From the NCBI GenBank assembly GCA_007922225.1, contig ML679989.1, positions 19,241,570 through 19,305,569 of the forward strand: a DNA stretch of 64,000 nt, written 5' to 3'. This DNA is from Emydura subglobosa (Eukaryota > Chordata > Testudines > Chelidae). A program made the translations under genes and the position numbers. A model generated the notes under the pieces. The model was not told where the DNA came from. It did not search any database and saw only the letters and a program-made list of their open reading frames with translations. This document shows, piece after piece, positions 44,704 through 56,586 of this stretch; positions within the stretch are counted from its first letter, which is position 1; each line of letters opens with the position of its first letter.

Positions 44704-46948
44704 CTCTGGAGCCCATTCAAATTTAAGGAGGACAGCTGTTTTAAATTGTTCAGTCTGTCCCATCCGTTTGGCCTCTGTGGCTCTGCCAACTCCACTCATC
44801 TTCATACTCCCTTTAGGTCCTTCAAATACGGCCTCCCACAACGCTCTTTAGGTCTGCAACGACCCCACTGGCCCTGTTACTCATGCAAACTTCCTCTCCT
44901 TCAAATCTCTCATTTCCCCGCTCCAGAACTACTTATACATTTAGAAAAAAATAAGGAAGCGCCTGAGAGATCACCAGACCACACCATCTTTCAATGCACA
45001 GCCCCCTTCTCTCCTCAACCCTATGGCTGGAATTCACATTGATTACTCACTACAGGAGCAGCCTCAGCTGCTGATCACAAAGCAGCTTGCATCAGCCCTA
45101 AAGGATCCGCAGTGCTCATCTTCCACACATGTGAATGGGAGCGTGAGAGAGCAAGCGAAACGGAAAGAACATCCTGTGGCGCTTAGGGAAATGTTATCAT
45201 AACAAATGATCAGCCCTAGCAAGCTGCTGACATATTCAAATGTCTCTCACCTGCTTCAAGCTTTTCAAATGAAACCTACTTACCGACTCTCAAAAATCAG
45301 AGAAGCCCAGTGGGCCCCAAAGATAGGCTCAGCTAAATCTTAGCCAAATTGCTTGCTATGAAATTGGATCTGCTACTCTACATTATCCCAACCACAGATG
45401 GGTGATGGATCGCTGTAGGACAACACAATCCTGTCAAGGGTCAACCTTCTATTTCGTTTGTTCTCTGGTTGCAATGTTCAGTCAAGTGGAACTATCCATT
45501 TGAGACAAATTGTGTTTTGAAGGACCGTAGGTCTAAATTCTGGCCATGTAGAAATGCACCGGGTCTTTCTGTTTACGTATCTGCAACTGAATCAGAGCAT
45601 CCCAGACAAGCAGAGAGATCAGGCAAGGCTGTCCTCCTTTTCAACCAACACCTTAACATTTTGGCATGCTTGATCAAGCGCATGCTCAAATCCAAGGAAC
45701 ACATTGTGCGTGTGCACATGGGGTGCGGGAAGGACTGAATGGACCTTAGTCATGTAGGTGGGTGAAATGCTGCTGCCTGTTCTGGAATATACAGCCCCAG
45801 CACTCCTACGAGTCATGGGTCAATACCACAAACTCAGGGTTGAAAACTGAGCAACCCAATCCTTGTATATTAAACACTCACCCATTACCGAAGCGTCAGC
45901 CAGTGGCACAGTGCCCATTCTTATCCATCACTGACAGCTCTAAATACTGCACCACAGGGCGGATATCACTCACCTACCCAACTTGCTACACGAGGAGCGA
46001 AGGGCCAAACCTTGCTGTTGTGCCCAGCCTGAGCATTAGGCAGGGACGTGTGTGAAAGGACTGGCCTCTGCAAGGTGTGGAGCAGCAAGGGGGCCACCCC
46101 ATGGAGGCTCATTCAGCTCAATGGCTGAAGTGACACACCATGCCTCTCACGTTCCCACTGCAGGGGAAAGGAAGGCCAGAAACCTTGTGTACCGGCAGAT
46201 CCATGAGCCGGTCTGACTCAATTGCCCCCCATATCACATGGTGCGGTGTGGGAAGCCCCTACAGAGCAGGGCTCGGTGTTATGCAAAGGAAGCACACCCT
46301 CTGTGTGCCCCACTCCCTTCAAATCCTGCTCCTTATCTGGTGTAGCTGAGCCTCATCCGCTTTTGCTGCCCAGGGAATTTGGCAGCTATAGAGCTGGGGA
46401 TGGAATCTGCCCTTTAATGAACAGAAAGGGCTGACTATGAACGGGACAGGCAGACAGACAGACTGCCCATGGTTCTAATGCTAACATTATTGTTACGGGC
46501 ACCTTGTCTCCATGTTACTGCTGCAGCTTGCGAAGCCTTGGTTGAGAGAACATGCTTAATGCCTACACTTGGCAAGGAAAAGACTTTCATGAGATGGCAA
46601 ATGCTACGTGGGCCAGATCTATCTACACGGGCACAGGAAAGAGCCTGGCAGAATGTGCGCCATAGACCCAGCACATCTGCACACAGTTCCAAAGCAGCTG
46701 TCTCCCTACACAATCCCTTCCCCAATCCACTCCACCCATCGGTTCCAGTCTTCCCCATCCACTCAGCCCTTCTCCCCGCTTGTCTGGCTTCTCTCTTGAG
46801 CAGCGGCAGCAGCTGCTACAATGCTCCTCCTTTCTCCTGGCCTGCCAGCTGCTCACTTTTCTGTCCTCCTCTCCTAACTCCCTCTGGGTCCTGCACTGGA
46901 TGAGGGGAGAGGTGAGGGCAGAGAAAGTGCTTAATTTGTAATGAAAGA

Positions 46949-47045
46949 GGTGCTGGGGCTCAAGCAATTTTTTTACTTTCATAACTGAGCCCAGAGGTGC
47001 CGGGGCTATGAACTACCAAGCTGAGAGGTGCCGGGGCTCAGCCCT
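46949..47045 (+). repeat. triplicated 'gaggtgccggggct' motif
   Basis: Three close copies: gaggtgctggggct (about 46949), gaggtgccggggct (about 46993) and again (about 47027). They lie in a phrase known to me from interspersed sauropsid repeats; the family is not identified. Confidence 0.6.
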
Positions 47046-47499
47046 GGCAAAAATTAACCCCAGGAAAAACAGTATCTACACCCAGATTAAATAACCCAAT
47101 ATCATTCCCATGTCTATCACCCACCCCCACAACTAAGCCTGAGAAAACAGTCTCGCTTAGTTTGGCGTCTGTCCTTCCCATAGAGAGGCAGAGCTGAGGA
47201 CATTTAATAGAAAATAACCAGCACGGTGTCTTAGCTTGAGCCCGCCTGCTGAATGCAACCAGGCGGGGGAAATCTCACGGAGAGGTGGCTGTCTGATACA
47301 ACCATCTCCCACACAGAGATAATCCACACTGCAACATTTTTTTTGCCAAAAATGTAATAAAAAATAATGCAAGAAACTGCTGGAAAATTTTTCTCATAAG
47401 TTTTTTCAATGTTTCCATTAGCTCTAGTCTCAAATAATGTATGGATTGATTTATAGCCATACAAGAAGGACCCCCATCCATTATTCTGCACACCTTCAA

Positions 47500-48285
47500 C
47501 CTTGTTTGCAGGAACAGTACAATTAAAACCAACAGCAACCCCTGCAAAACCCCCACCTGCAAAACACCAAGACAAATGGGACTTTCCCACAACCAACCCC
47601 CCCACCCCATAAATGGTAGCCCCCATTGGCCCCAACCTCTCCCAAAGCCTGGGCAAAAAGATGAGCTGTGAAGCATACTCAAAAAGGCCATTACAGCATC
47701 ACACCCTCACTGCTTCTCACCCAGTGTATCAAATGCCCCAGTAACAACAAAGTGGGGAACCAGACAATCATCACACTCTCCAATGAACTCCCCGAACAAT
47801 GACAGAAGAAAAAACACCCCATCACCCATGGGCAAACACTTTTCACAAAACGATCCCTCCATCTCTGATCTTCCAACACTTGTCCTCAAGGGAACCCTGC
47901 ATAACACCGTCACAAAGCAAGCCTGGAAACTTAAATTCATCACTCTGCTGGACACCAAAAGCCACCGACTTAACAGGGACACTGCTTTTATGGTTCATCA
48001 CAACTTGAAACACATCACCCTGCCTGCTACCCTTAACTGCTCACTTCAAACACTTTATGCATGGCAATCTAACCCCCAACTGCCCACTTCGTTTCATGTT
48101 ACCACCTCCAAGATGCATGACCCTTTCTACTGACCAATCTGTCCCAACTTGTATTTATTTAGCTCAGATGCTCTGCTTCCTTCCCAAGATCTGAAGAAGA
48201 GTTCCGTACAGTTCAAAAGCTTGTACCTTTCACCAACAGAAGTTGGTCCACCTCACCTCACCTACCTTGTCTGTGTCATTAAGGC
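47500..48285 (+). mobile_element. Penelope-like element, GIY-YIG endonuclease end
   Basis: C-terminal part of a Penelope-like retroelement, degraded. Frames in order: NPCKTPTCKT (cysteine cluster before the endonuclease, about 47527-47556), CIKCPSNNKVGN (about 47727, where intact elements show the YVGET block of the GIY-YIG nuclease), then GKHFSQNDPSISDLP, LVLKGTLHNT, WKLKFITLLDTKSHRLNRD (about 47835-47985). The last block is the 'W..KFI..L(N/D)T...GLN' signature after the GIY-YIG core. Several frame breaks and a missing RT make it a relic. Downstream 'ttcaaaagcttgtacc' and 'accaacagaagttggtcc' (48205-48255) are probably its 3' non-coding end. Confidence 0.65.
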
Positions 48286-50584
48286 ATTTGTAAGTCAAAA
48301 TAAATACCCTGAACTCTATCCACTAATCAGAAGCAACCTGCAGATTCTGGAGTCGTAGTATAATGTGCCCTCTGCAGAAGGAACAACTTCATTTGTAGGC
48401 AGCGGATTTTATGCCAACAGACGTTTCGAGATTATTTTAAAATGCAATTCCAAGCACATTAAAGTTGTCTAATCGACTCTGCACTGAATTTGATTTTTTT
48501 AGATACTAATAAAATTGACCAAGGAAAAACCTCACTTGTTTCTAAAATCTTAAAGGAGGAACAAAGAGATCAAATGTTCTCTCCCGCTCCTGCTGTCCTC
48601 ATGGGTAAAACAACCACCTAGAAGCTCTAGAACACTCAGGACTGTCTCACGCTAAGGGACTAAAACTCAGGAATGAGAATCCTGCACAAAAGGTAACGCT
48701 ACAGAAATACACAAAGAAGCCAAGCAACAATAAAAAACACGGCAAGATAAAACTTGTCAAACAACGTAATTAGCACTGTTTATTAAAACCAGGGCTACTT
48801 CTCATCTCCTGAAGAAGGCGAGTGACAGCAGCAGAACCTTCAGCCAATCCATATCAAAGCCATTTGCATTCCCTTGTCTTTTCAATAATGTGACCGGCTG
48901 AAATTTCTCATATTTGGTCTCAGTGCAAAGGGAATTGTTTCTGGAAACTGTTTCCCCAGCGTGTTGAGCCATTAAGAGACGTTTTCCTGTATATACATGT
49001 GACTCAAAAATGGGTGCATTTTAAAACGTCAAATCTTGGTCTATTAGAACACGTGTTTTTGATATGATTGATAAAACCTGATGCTCAGAAGTGATCCAAA
49101 ATGACATAGCAGTCGCACATGGCATTGACTGTCCCCTCAGAACCTTGTGTTTGTTTCTCTCTTATTTAAACCCTAAAGAGTCAAAGCAGTGATGCTTGTT
49201 ATATTTCGGCACACAGACCAGTAATCAAAACAGTTATTCATGAAAAATGCTAGCAGGACAGGACAACCACGAAGGAAGGGCAGAAACACCTCCTAGGTGA
49301 ACCAGACATCCATCACACTTACTTTGTAAAAGCGGGAAAGGATTTGAAATCAAGGGACTTGCGGTTTCTGCAAAAAAGAAAGAGATTTAAACATTGAGAC
49401 TGGCAGAGACCTCGCTGCATCCTCCACAGGTCTGGACTCTCCATTCAGCTCATTTTTCCGTAATCCTCTACCGTGCATCCCGAATCAGCTGTTTCAGGGC
49501 TCGGCTCTCCATTTACAGGAAATTATTACATGTACAGCACTGCATTTTGTCTCAGCAAGCTTCCTGGACTGGGGAGAGCTGGTTCTTTCAAGGTGTGAGG
49601 AATTCCTATTTTGAAATGTTCACAAATTTTTTAAGACACACCGTAATGCTAGATATACAGTAACGGGACTAGACAACAGCGGTCAGTGACAGTACAAGAA
49701 AATCTGGGGCTCCTTACAAGTCCTTCTGACGGGGGTCCCTGGCTGCAAACCCCAAGATTCAGTAAGCATCCTCCTCCAACTTTCTTTCCCCAAATTCCTA
49801 CGCCTCTCGGGCGCAGGGGCTAAGGGAGGAGAGTTAAATTGCACTCAGAGGAAGCACGTGGGGTAGGTAACAAGTCTTGTATCCAAAACTAGTGTGTGTT
49901 TGTGTGCGGGAGGGAGGGGTCATGGGAATAGTGGGTGGAAGGTTTCTGTAACATGGGGCATCCTGCACACCTCCAGACCTGGCTGTGGTAACAAGGAGCA
50001 GACATCCTGAATTCCCCAATTGCTCTCAGTCAGCATAAAGCAGATTGTATGCCGCGTCACGGTGCAAGGGCAATAAATATTTCACGCGGTCCCTGGCAGC
50101 TTGTGCCAGCTGCAGGCTTGGCAGTCCTGTCACTGGTGGGGATGCCCACCGTGCTGTGACTCTGTAGAGGGAGAAGGATCTGCTACAGTATTAATTCAGT
50201 CATTGAAAAGGGTTTGTGAGACGGCCTCTGTCCCAAATTCAGAAAATATAAATGGCTGGAGCAGTGAGTGACGCTCTCAGGGGGTGACAACTCCCGAGGG
50301 GTTCAGCCTTGGGGAGCCCGACTTGAACAACGGGGACCTTCTCGCCAGACCTCACTGGCCAAGTGCGGGAGGTCGGACTGGTGGCACTCTGGGAAGGACA
50401 TGGACGGATGCAGTATACTGTGCAGCGTACGGCAGAGTACTGCTGACTGTGTAAAGCATTTCTGTTACTTGCACAAAGGCTGTCCTTGCAGTCAATGGAG
50501 AAGACTCTCCACTGGTATTGGTTTCTAGGCTGGTCCTACGGAGCCTTTGAGAAGGACAGACATTGCACACACACTGTAGGTGTA

Positions 50585-50586
<2 letters not shown>

Positions 50587-50620
<34 letters not shown>
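50587..50620. repeat. (CA)n microsatellite
   Basis: About 17 uninterrupted CA units. Confidence 0.95.
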
Positions 50621-50622
<2 letters not shown>

Positions 50623-51340
50623 CTACTTTTTAAAAATCCTGTAATTGTGGAACAGCAACACTGATTCTGTATTAACTCCAGTCCCCTGCCAGACCCATCC
50701 CAAGCCCCCTACTCGGCTCTCCCAGCCCCATTGCTCTAGCTCTCCCAGTCCTGCACCCTCCTGCAGCCCTCTCTCCCCCCACGGCCTGGTTGCCAACACT
50801 TCCAGGACTGCCAGCTGACTGCCCACTCACTGGCTCCAGACACTTCCTTCATGCTGCTGCTGCCTGGGTGCCGCTCCGCACACCGTCTGCTGCCCCAGCC
50901 CGGCGAGAGCATGGAAGGGAAGGGGGAGAGCTTCCCGGGCACATGTAGAGGGCCTGGAAAGGACACGCAACCCATCTAGACCCTTGTCAGGCCCCACCAT
51001 TTGGAAACCCTGCCTTAAGGGTCCCTAATGCTCTTGTAGATTAGAATCAAGACTTTGCACTCCACCCAGCAACTAACCCGGCCCGAGAGAGTAATGGAGC
51101 CAAACAAGTTAAACAAAACCCAGCACTATTCTGCGTGGCCTCACCCTTTCTATAGTCCCAGGGTCAAACTCAAATACGAGCACCACTGCTTTCCAGACGT
51201 TCCTTCCCGCTCCCCATCATCAATTACAGCAGCTCCTCCGGACATACCTGCTTGATCTTGTATTCTAGAGAAAACGCTCTTGTACATCACTGTCTGCAGC
51301 AGGCCTACGGCCACTCCTTCAACACCCCTCCCTTCTCACT

Positions 51341-51398
51341 GATTCACAGAGCTGAAGGCCACAAGGACAATTAGATCCTCCAGTCTGACCTGTCTATA
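51341..51398 (-). mobile_element. CR1 LINE, outer piece left of a nested insertion
   Basis: Antisense CR1 start: 'gattcacagagctgaaggcc' then 'agatcctccagtctgacctg'. The next expected CR1 phrase, 'tgtataacacaggc', appears only at about 52470, so the copy is split by about 1.07 kb. Confidence 0.8.
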
Positions 51399-52465
51399 AA
51401 GGGTCCGTGCTCTTGCTTGCTGCTCCGGGCTTCTTCACCCACAAACCACCTGCAGATGCCGCTTTGTGCTCCCATGAGCGCTCTTTATTTACAGGCTTTT
51501 CTTCCCACCACCAACTATTGACAGGAACAGTCCCAGGCCAGGGGCCGCACAGTCTCCATCACCAGATCAGGGCAGCTTACCTCCACCAGAGGTTTCTCCC
51601 ACTCTGGCTGACCTCTCACCCCTTCTGGCTACTGCTCCTACCACCTCCCTTCGATGAGCCTCTGGTCAGCCCCCTGAGCTCCTTCCTGTGAACCTTTATA
51701 GGGCCTGTCTAACGAGCCTCCCAAGTGCTCCTCATTAGCTCAGTCTCTGCAGGCTCACTTGGCCGGCTCCATTCCCCCTTTAATTAGGGCTCCAGTACTA
51801 TTTGAGCTCCAGGGTGTGGGTGGAAGCCCGCCCACAGCTGAAAGCTCCTCCCCCAGCCTGAGGGGAGGAGCCATTGAACCTGGACTCAATTAATTACGGG
51901 GGACAACAAATGAAGAAACAGATGGGCATGGGGGTCAAAGGGCGAAACGGAGGGAACCTGACGGAAGCACCGAGCAGAGGACCCTGGACAGCACCCACTG
52001 CTCCTCGAAGGTAGCCAAGGAGTCAGCGGATGCGGTCCAGAGGAACTCTGCTCGGAGACGTGAGTGGACGGAGGAACGGAAGGAGGTCCCAGTCGCAGAG
52101 CACCTCCTCGGCCAACCTCCTCTCCCTGGTGTTGTAGATGGCCACCTTCGCCAAGGCGAGGAGGAGGTCGACGAGGAGGTCCTGTGACTTTGTGGGGCCA
52201 CGGATGGGGTGTGCAAAGATCAGAAGGTGCAGCCAGAACCTCAGGAGGAGGTTCTGGAGGAGCTGGAATAGGGGCTGCAACTTGGCGCACTCCAGGTAGA
52301 TGTGCACCGGAGTCTTCCCCACGCCGCAACAGGGACAGGCTTCGGTATGGGGGGTGAACCGCGCCAGGTACATGCCTGTGCTCATGGCTCCATGAATGAG
52401 TTTAGGGCTCCAGTGGCAGGGGCTGGCTTAACCCTCAGGGCTCCACCAGCACCATCACACTGCTG
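51399..52465 (-). mobile_element. Tx1-like LINE, 3' end, inserted in CR1
   Basis: A 5'-truncated non-LTR retrotransposon on the minus strand. Frame from about 52400: GAMSTGMYLARFTPHTEACP, CCGVGKTPVHIYLECAKLQP (a C-x2-C...H-x4-C zinc-knuckle-like block), LLLRFWLHLLIFAHPIRGP and LVDLLLALAKVAIYNTRE. After a frameshift near 52070, SRLRAEFLWTASADSLATFE and QWVLSRVLCSVLPSGSLRF complete the C-terminus near 51935. The remaining 51399-51900 would be its 3' UTR. Such C-termini sit after the RT domain of Tx1/L1-group LINEs in turtles; the clade is from memory. Confidence 0.6.
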
Positions 52466-52850
52466 TATAACACAGGCTCTTACATCTCACCCAGTTACCC
52501 CTGTATGGAGCCCAATACTGTGGATCTGACTAAAGCACCTCCCAGGAAGGCATCTGGTCTCCAAGCCAACAAGAGACAGAGAATGCACCAATTCCCTTGG
52601 GAGTGTGTTCCAGTGACTAATCATCCTCACTGTTAAACACTTGTGTCCAATTTGAATTTCTCTGTTTTATTTACAGCCATTGGTTCTTGTTCTACTGTTC
52701 TCGCCTGGATTAAAGAGCCCTTGAGTATCCAGTATTTTCTCCCCAGGAAGGTCCTTGTACGGTACAATCTTTACAACACTCCTGCGTCTCCGGATCACAC
52801 CTCCTCAATGTCTAAATGGGAACATCCAGCCACTCTGGGTCCCCGATAGC
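52466..52850 (-). mobile_element. CR1 LINE, outer piece right of a nested insertion
   Basis: Continuation of the antisense CR1 begun at 51341: 'ctgtataacacaggctctta', 'cacccagttacccctgtatgg', 'ctaagcacctcccaggaagg'-type phrases, 'gttccagtgactaatcatcc', 'ttttctccccaggaaggtcc'. Confidence 0.82.
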
Positions 52851-53059
52851 CCGGTCAGGCTGAAAGCAGCCCCACAGCTACCAGCTGCTTCTATTCGCCT
52901 GAACAATCAGACAGCTGATGATGCCTCATCCTGGCTGAACTATGGGGTAGGAGATCTTTGGGGCCGGGACCAAGTTCAGAGCCTTGGGTTCCTCTACAGA
53001 AGTGGCCCAGTGTACATACATCCTGGACTCCTTCCATTCCTACCTGAGCCGGTCAGGGG

Positions 53060-53300
53060 ATGGTGTTATTATTGATATTATGGAGGAGCCTACCGGCGCC
53101 AAACAAGGTCAATGCTGCATTATACCGGGCACTTCCCCAAAGAGTTCGTCTAACTAGACAACCCAGACAAAGGATGGGAGAAGAAACAGGGCAGCCAGAG
53201 GGGAAATGACATCCAAGGTCACACAACAGGTCAGCGGTGGACCTGGGAACAAACCCTGGGTCTTCTGAGTCCCAGTCCAGTGCCCTACCCACTTGGCATC
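53060..53300 (-). mobile_element. MIR/CORE-SINE-type repeat
   Basis: Antisense core 'gaaatgacatccaaggtcac', then 'aacaaaccctgggtcttctg' and 'agtcccagtccagtgcccta'. The left part 'ggagcctaccggcgcc' belongs to an amniote SINE-like repeat family I cannot name with certainty. Confidence 0.6.
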
Positions 53301-54814
53301 CTATCAAGCACATGGTAAACGCACGTGTGACTGTCTCAGTGTTGCTCTCTTCCCTTCACAGGTTCAAATTACGTAACACTGCTGACATTTCTAGGTAGAG
53401 GGTTTCACAAACTGATCCACAGACTATTTTTGGGCCCCTGAGATTTTGCTAAAGGAAGATTTTGAGGATGTAAAAACGGTTTGAAATGAATGAGCAACAC
53501 AGGTCAGGATGGAGCCTTCTCAGGAGTGGCTGAGCCCTAGCTCTGAGCAGCCCAGTAAATGACCAACCGTGAGCGAATCCCAACAAGCCAATTCCTTTCG
53601 CATTGCACAGGCGGTTTGATTCCTTTCTGCACCTCTCTCATCTGAGAGACTGAATTTTAGCGAGATCCAGGTCACGGCCAGGGGCTCCAAACCGGCTGTT
53701 TGGGCGGCAGAGGAAAGAGTTTGGCTGTTTCCACCGGAGAGTATTTTAAAAGCGCCATGGAAACATTTCAATCACTCTCCAGGTACAAAAGCTGATTTCA
53801 ACAAAAAGGTAAACGCTGGGTCAGTGGTAGGCCGATGGCCTCTGCTCCCTCTGAATGATTTTTAAACTCCAAACAGAATGTCATGCGGCCTTAGCCTCTA
53901 ACGCTCAATAATCGATACACCATTCCCAATGCTCTCACGTCACACCCTGACTCTTCCTCACCTCCAAGGGCACAGCTCTGGGCACTTTTCTCTCCCTCCC
54001 TCCCACGGCCTGTGCCTGGCAGCTGGGGTCATGCCTTTAATTTTGGGTACCACTTGGAAAAGCTGCATCAGGAGCTCCAGCCAGTTTCTGATTTTGCTTA
54101 CTTACATAAAACAAAACATAACATGAGACAGGCCAGGCCCCTGAGGAAGCACTGGGGCTGAATGGTGGGCTCCCCTTGGAGCCTGCTCCAGAGGTATTTT
54201 GTTCTCAGCAATGTCCTTACTGACTCCAATGCTCTGTGTTCCAGCCTAGTTGGAGGGAGACCGCCTACCAGCACTGGCCTTGCAGTCTCAGACTAATGCA
54301 ATTCCTGCAGCAACACTACACAGGCCAGCCCAAGCCACAAAATCCCCATGAAAACTAACACGTTCCACAGGGCTGGGGTGAGACAGCACCTCCAGCAGCT
54401 TTAAAGTGGGGCTATAACACGTAGTGCTTTCACCACTCCCCTCCCCACCAGGCGCCTTTCAATAATATGGGGGACAAGCTGCATCATGGGTAGAGCCAGG
54501 GCTCACAGGAGAGGAGATTTGGCAGACGGGCTCAGAGTGGCGAGGAGCAGGGGATCAGCCCACATCTAGCGGAAGAGGAACGCCTCTTCCCTTATAAAGT
54601 GGACCATCTTCTTGGCCTCCAAGGTTTTTGCCTAGTAAACTCCAGTTGTCTTATCCCTACTTTGGGTCCTCAGGGGCAGCTTCAGGTACACTGGTGTTTT
54701 AATGTGACCAATTTTTCCATAGAGATGGAGCCAGCCACTGGAGCATAAGCCCTTGTGAAACCCCCTCTCTGTACTCAGCCTAGAAATTCAGCAACGGTCA
54801 GTCATCCGACAGCG

Positions 54815-55511
54815 AAGGACCTTCTGCAGAAAAGGACCTGGGGGTTACAGTGGATAAGAAGCTGGATATGAGTCAGCAGTGTGCCCTGGTTGTCAAGAAG
54901 GCTAATAGCATCTCGGGCTGCATTAGGAGGGGCATTGCCAGCAGATCGAGGGAAGTGATTATTCCCCTCTATTCGGCATTGGTAAGGCTGCATTTGGAGT
55001 ATTGTGTCCAGTTTTGGGCCCCCCACTATAAAAAGGATGTGGACAAGTTGGAGAGAGTACAGCGGAGGGCAAGAAAAATGATTAGGGGGCTGCAGCACAG
55101 GACCTATGAGGAGAGGCTAAGGAAACTGGGCTTGTTTGGTCTGCAAAAGAGAAGAATGAGGGGGGATTTGATAGCGGCCTTTAACTACCCGAAAGGGGGT
55201 TCCAGGGAGGATGGGGCTAGGCTGTTCTCAGTGGTGGCAGATGACAGAACTAGGAGCAATGGTCTCAAGTTGCAGTGGGGGAGGTCTAGGTTGGACATTG
55301 GGAAAAAGGTTTTCACTAAGAGGGTGGTGAAGCACTGGAACGGGTTACCTCAGGAGGTGGTGGAATCTCCATCTTTAGAGGTTTTTAAGCTGAGGCTTGA
55401 CAAAGCCCTGGCTGGGATGATATAGCTGAGGTTAGTCCTGCTTTGAGCAGGGGGTTGGACTAGATGACCTCCTGAGGTCCCTTCCAACTCTAATATTCTA
55501 TGATCCTATGA
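54815..55511 (+). mobile_element. CR1 LINE, 3' end, best preserved copy
   Basis: About 700 bp of CR1 3' end with an uninterrupted frame from about 54850 to a stop at 55423: [77 protein letters not shown]. The 3' UTR ends with 'ctagatgacctcctgaggtc' and the CR1 tail 'attctatgatcctatga'. The clean frame and tail make it the youngest CR1 in the window. It lacks RT catalytic motifs because of 5' truncation, and it is antisense to ZNF618. Confidence 0.9.
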
Positions 55512-56290
55512 AGTGAGCTTCCTTCCCCACAGGTACAGCCTTGGGCAATGGACTTTTCTCAGAAGAAGAAGCTGGACACAAAAATCAATTCAAATCCTCA
55601 TGTAAAAGTTCAGACGGCGTCAAACACTTAACAATCCCAGGCCAAAGGACTCTTGGTGCTGCTATGAAGGGATCAGAGTCAAAGCCCGAAAGTGGGGTCT
55701 TGTTCTTCAGAGCAGCAGAAGTTTGGAGCTTAGCCGAGGTGATACATCTTGTGGCAGAGCAGAGTGAGGCTAACCATAACCACATTGTTACAAGCTGCTT
55801 CATCCGGCCTATGTAGGGGAGAGGGCAACAGAGTAGAGGACACCTGTGTAAGGTGAGTGAAGGCAAGTTACCTCTCAAGAGCTTTGTATCAGTGGCTCAT
55901 GTGATGTGCATGGCAAGCTTCACTACATTGTAGCGTGCCCCGCATTTTCCACACCACACTTATGGAAAGAACGGATGGAAGGAAGGTATGAGACAGTACA
56001 GTGCACACTAACTGCTAACAAACCAGGTCTTCTCAGAGCTCTGCACCTAGAGCTGGGCATCCAGATGGCACCAGAGCATTCTCTGGCAGGCAGAGTCACT
56101 AATGCAATTCTGTGCAGCTGACAGTCCTACATGAATGAGAATATTTGTTTGGACTCGTTCCTGGGAGTATAAAAAAACGAAACAAAAAGATGCCTGGTTG
56201 GAAGAGCCCAAGAATAGGGCAGAATGGGACACACACAAACAACATTCAAGGGAGAAAAAACATTGGAGATCCGAGAAAAAGAATGGAACC

Positions 56291-56586
56291 GAGGCTATGT
56301 CTTCACTGACGGCAGCAAATTTGGCAAAAGATCGACTTATCTGGACTGACTGAGCGGTCAGTGAAGACCCGCTCAGTCGATCCAGAATCGACGTATTAAG
56401 ACCACCTCCTCAAGTGGCATAGCGCTGTGTCGAAGGGAACGCGGTCCCCGTCGGCGCAGTGCAGTGAAGACGGAGCGCAGAAGAGAAGCAAAGCAGTCGA
56501 CGGGAGTTACGCAAGTTTTTTGCGTAGTTTGCGTAACTCCAGTCGACTGCCGCCGAATCTCGGAGGTAAGTGTAGACAAGCCCTGA
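56291..56586. mobile_element. non-autonomous DNA transposon, copy B
   Basis: Left end 'gaggctatgtcttcactgac', right end 'aagtgtagacaagccctg'. The body matches copy A at 3559-3837 in the same orientation, including 'gcagtgcagtgaagacgg' and 'gacgggagttacgcaagttt'. Non-coding. Confidence 0.8.

Noticed and set aside
47157..47691. Open frames on the minus strand opposite the Penelope-like relic
   Set aside because: Antisense to the recognised element; no features of their own.
54850..55425. 191-residue open frame as a possible host gene
   Set aside because: It is the CR1 ORF2 C-terminus; the clean frame reflects young age of the insertion rather than host use.
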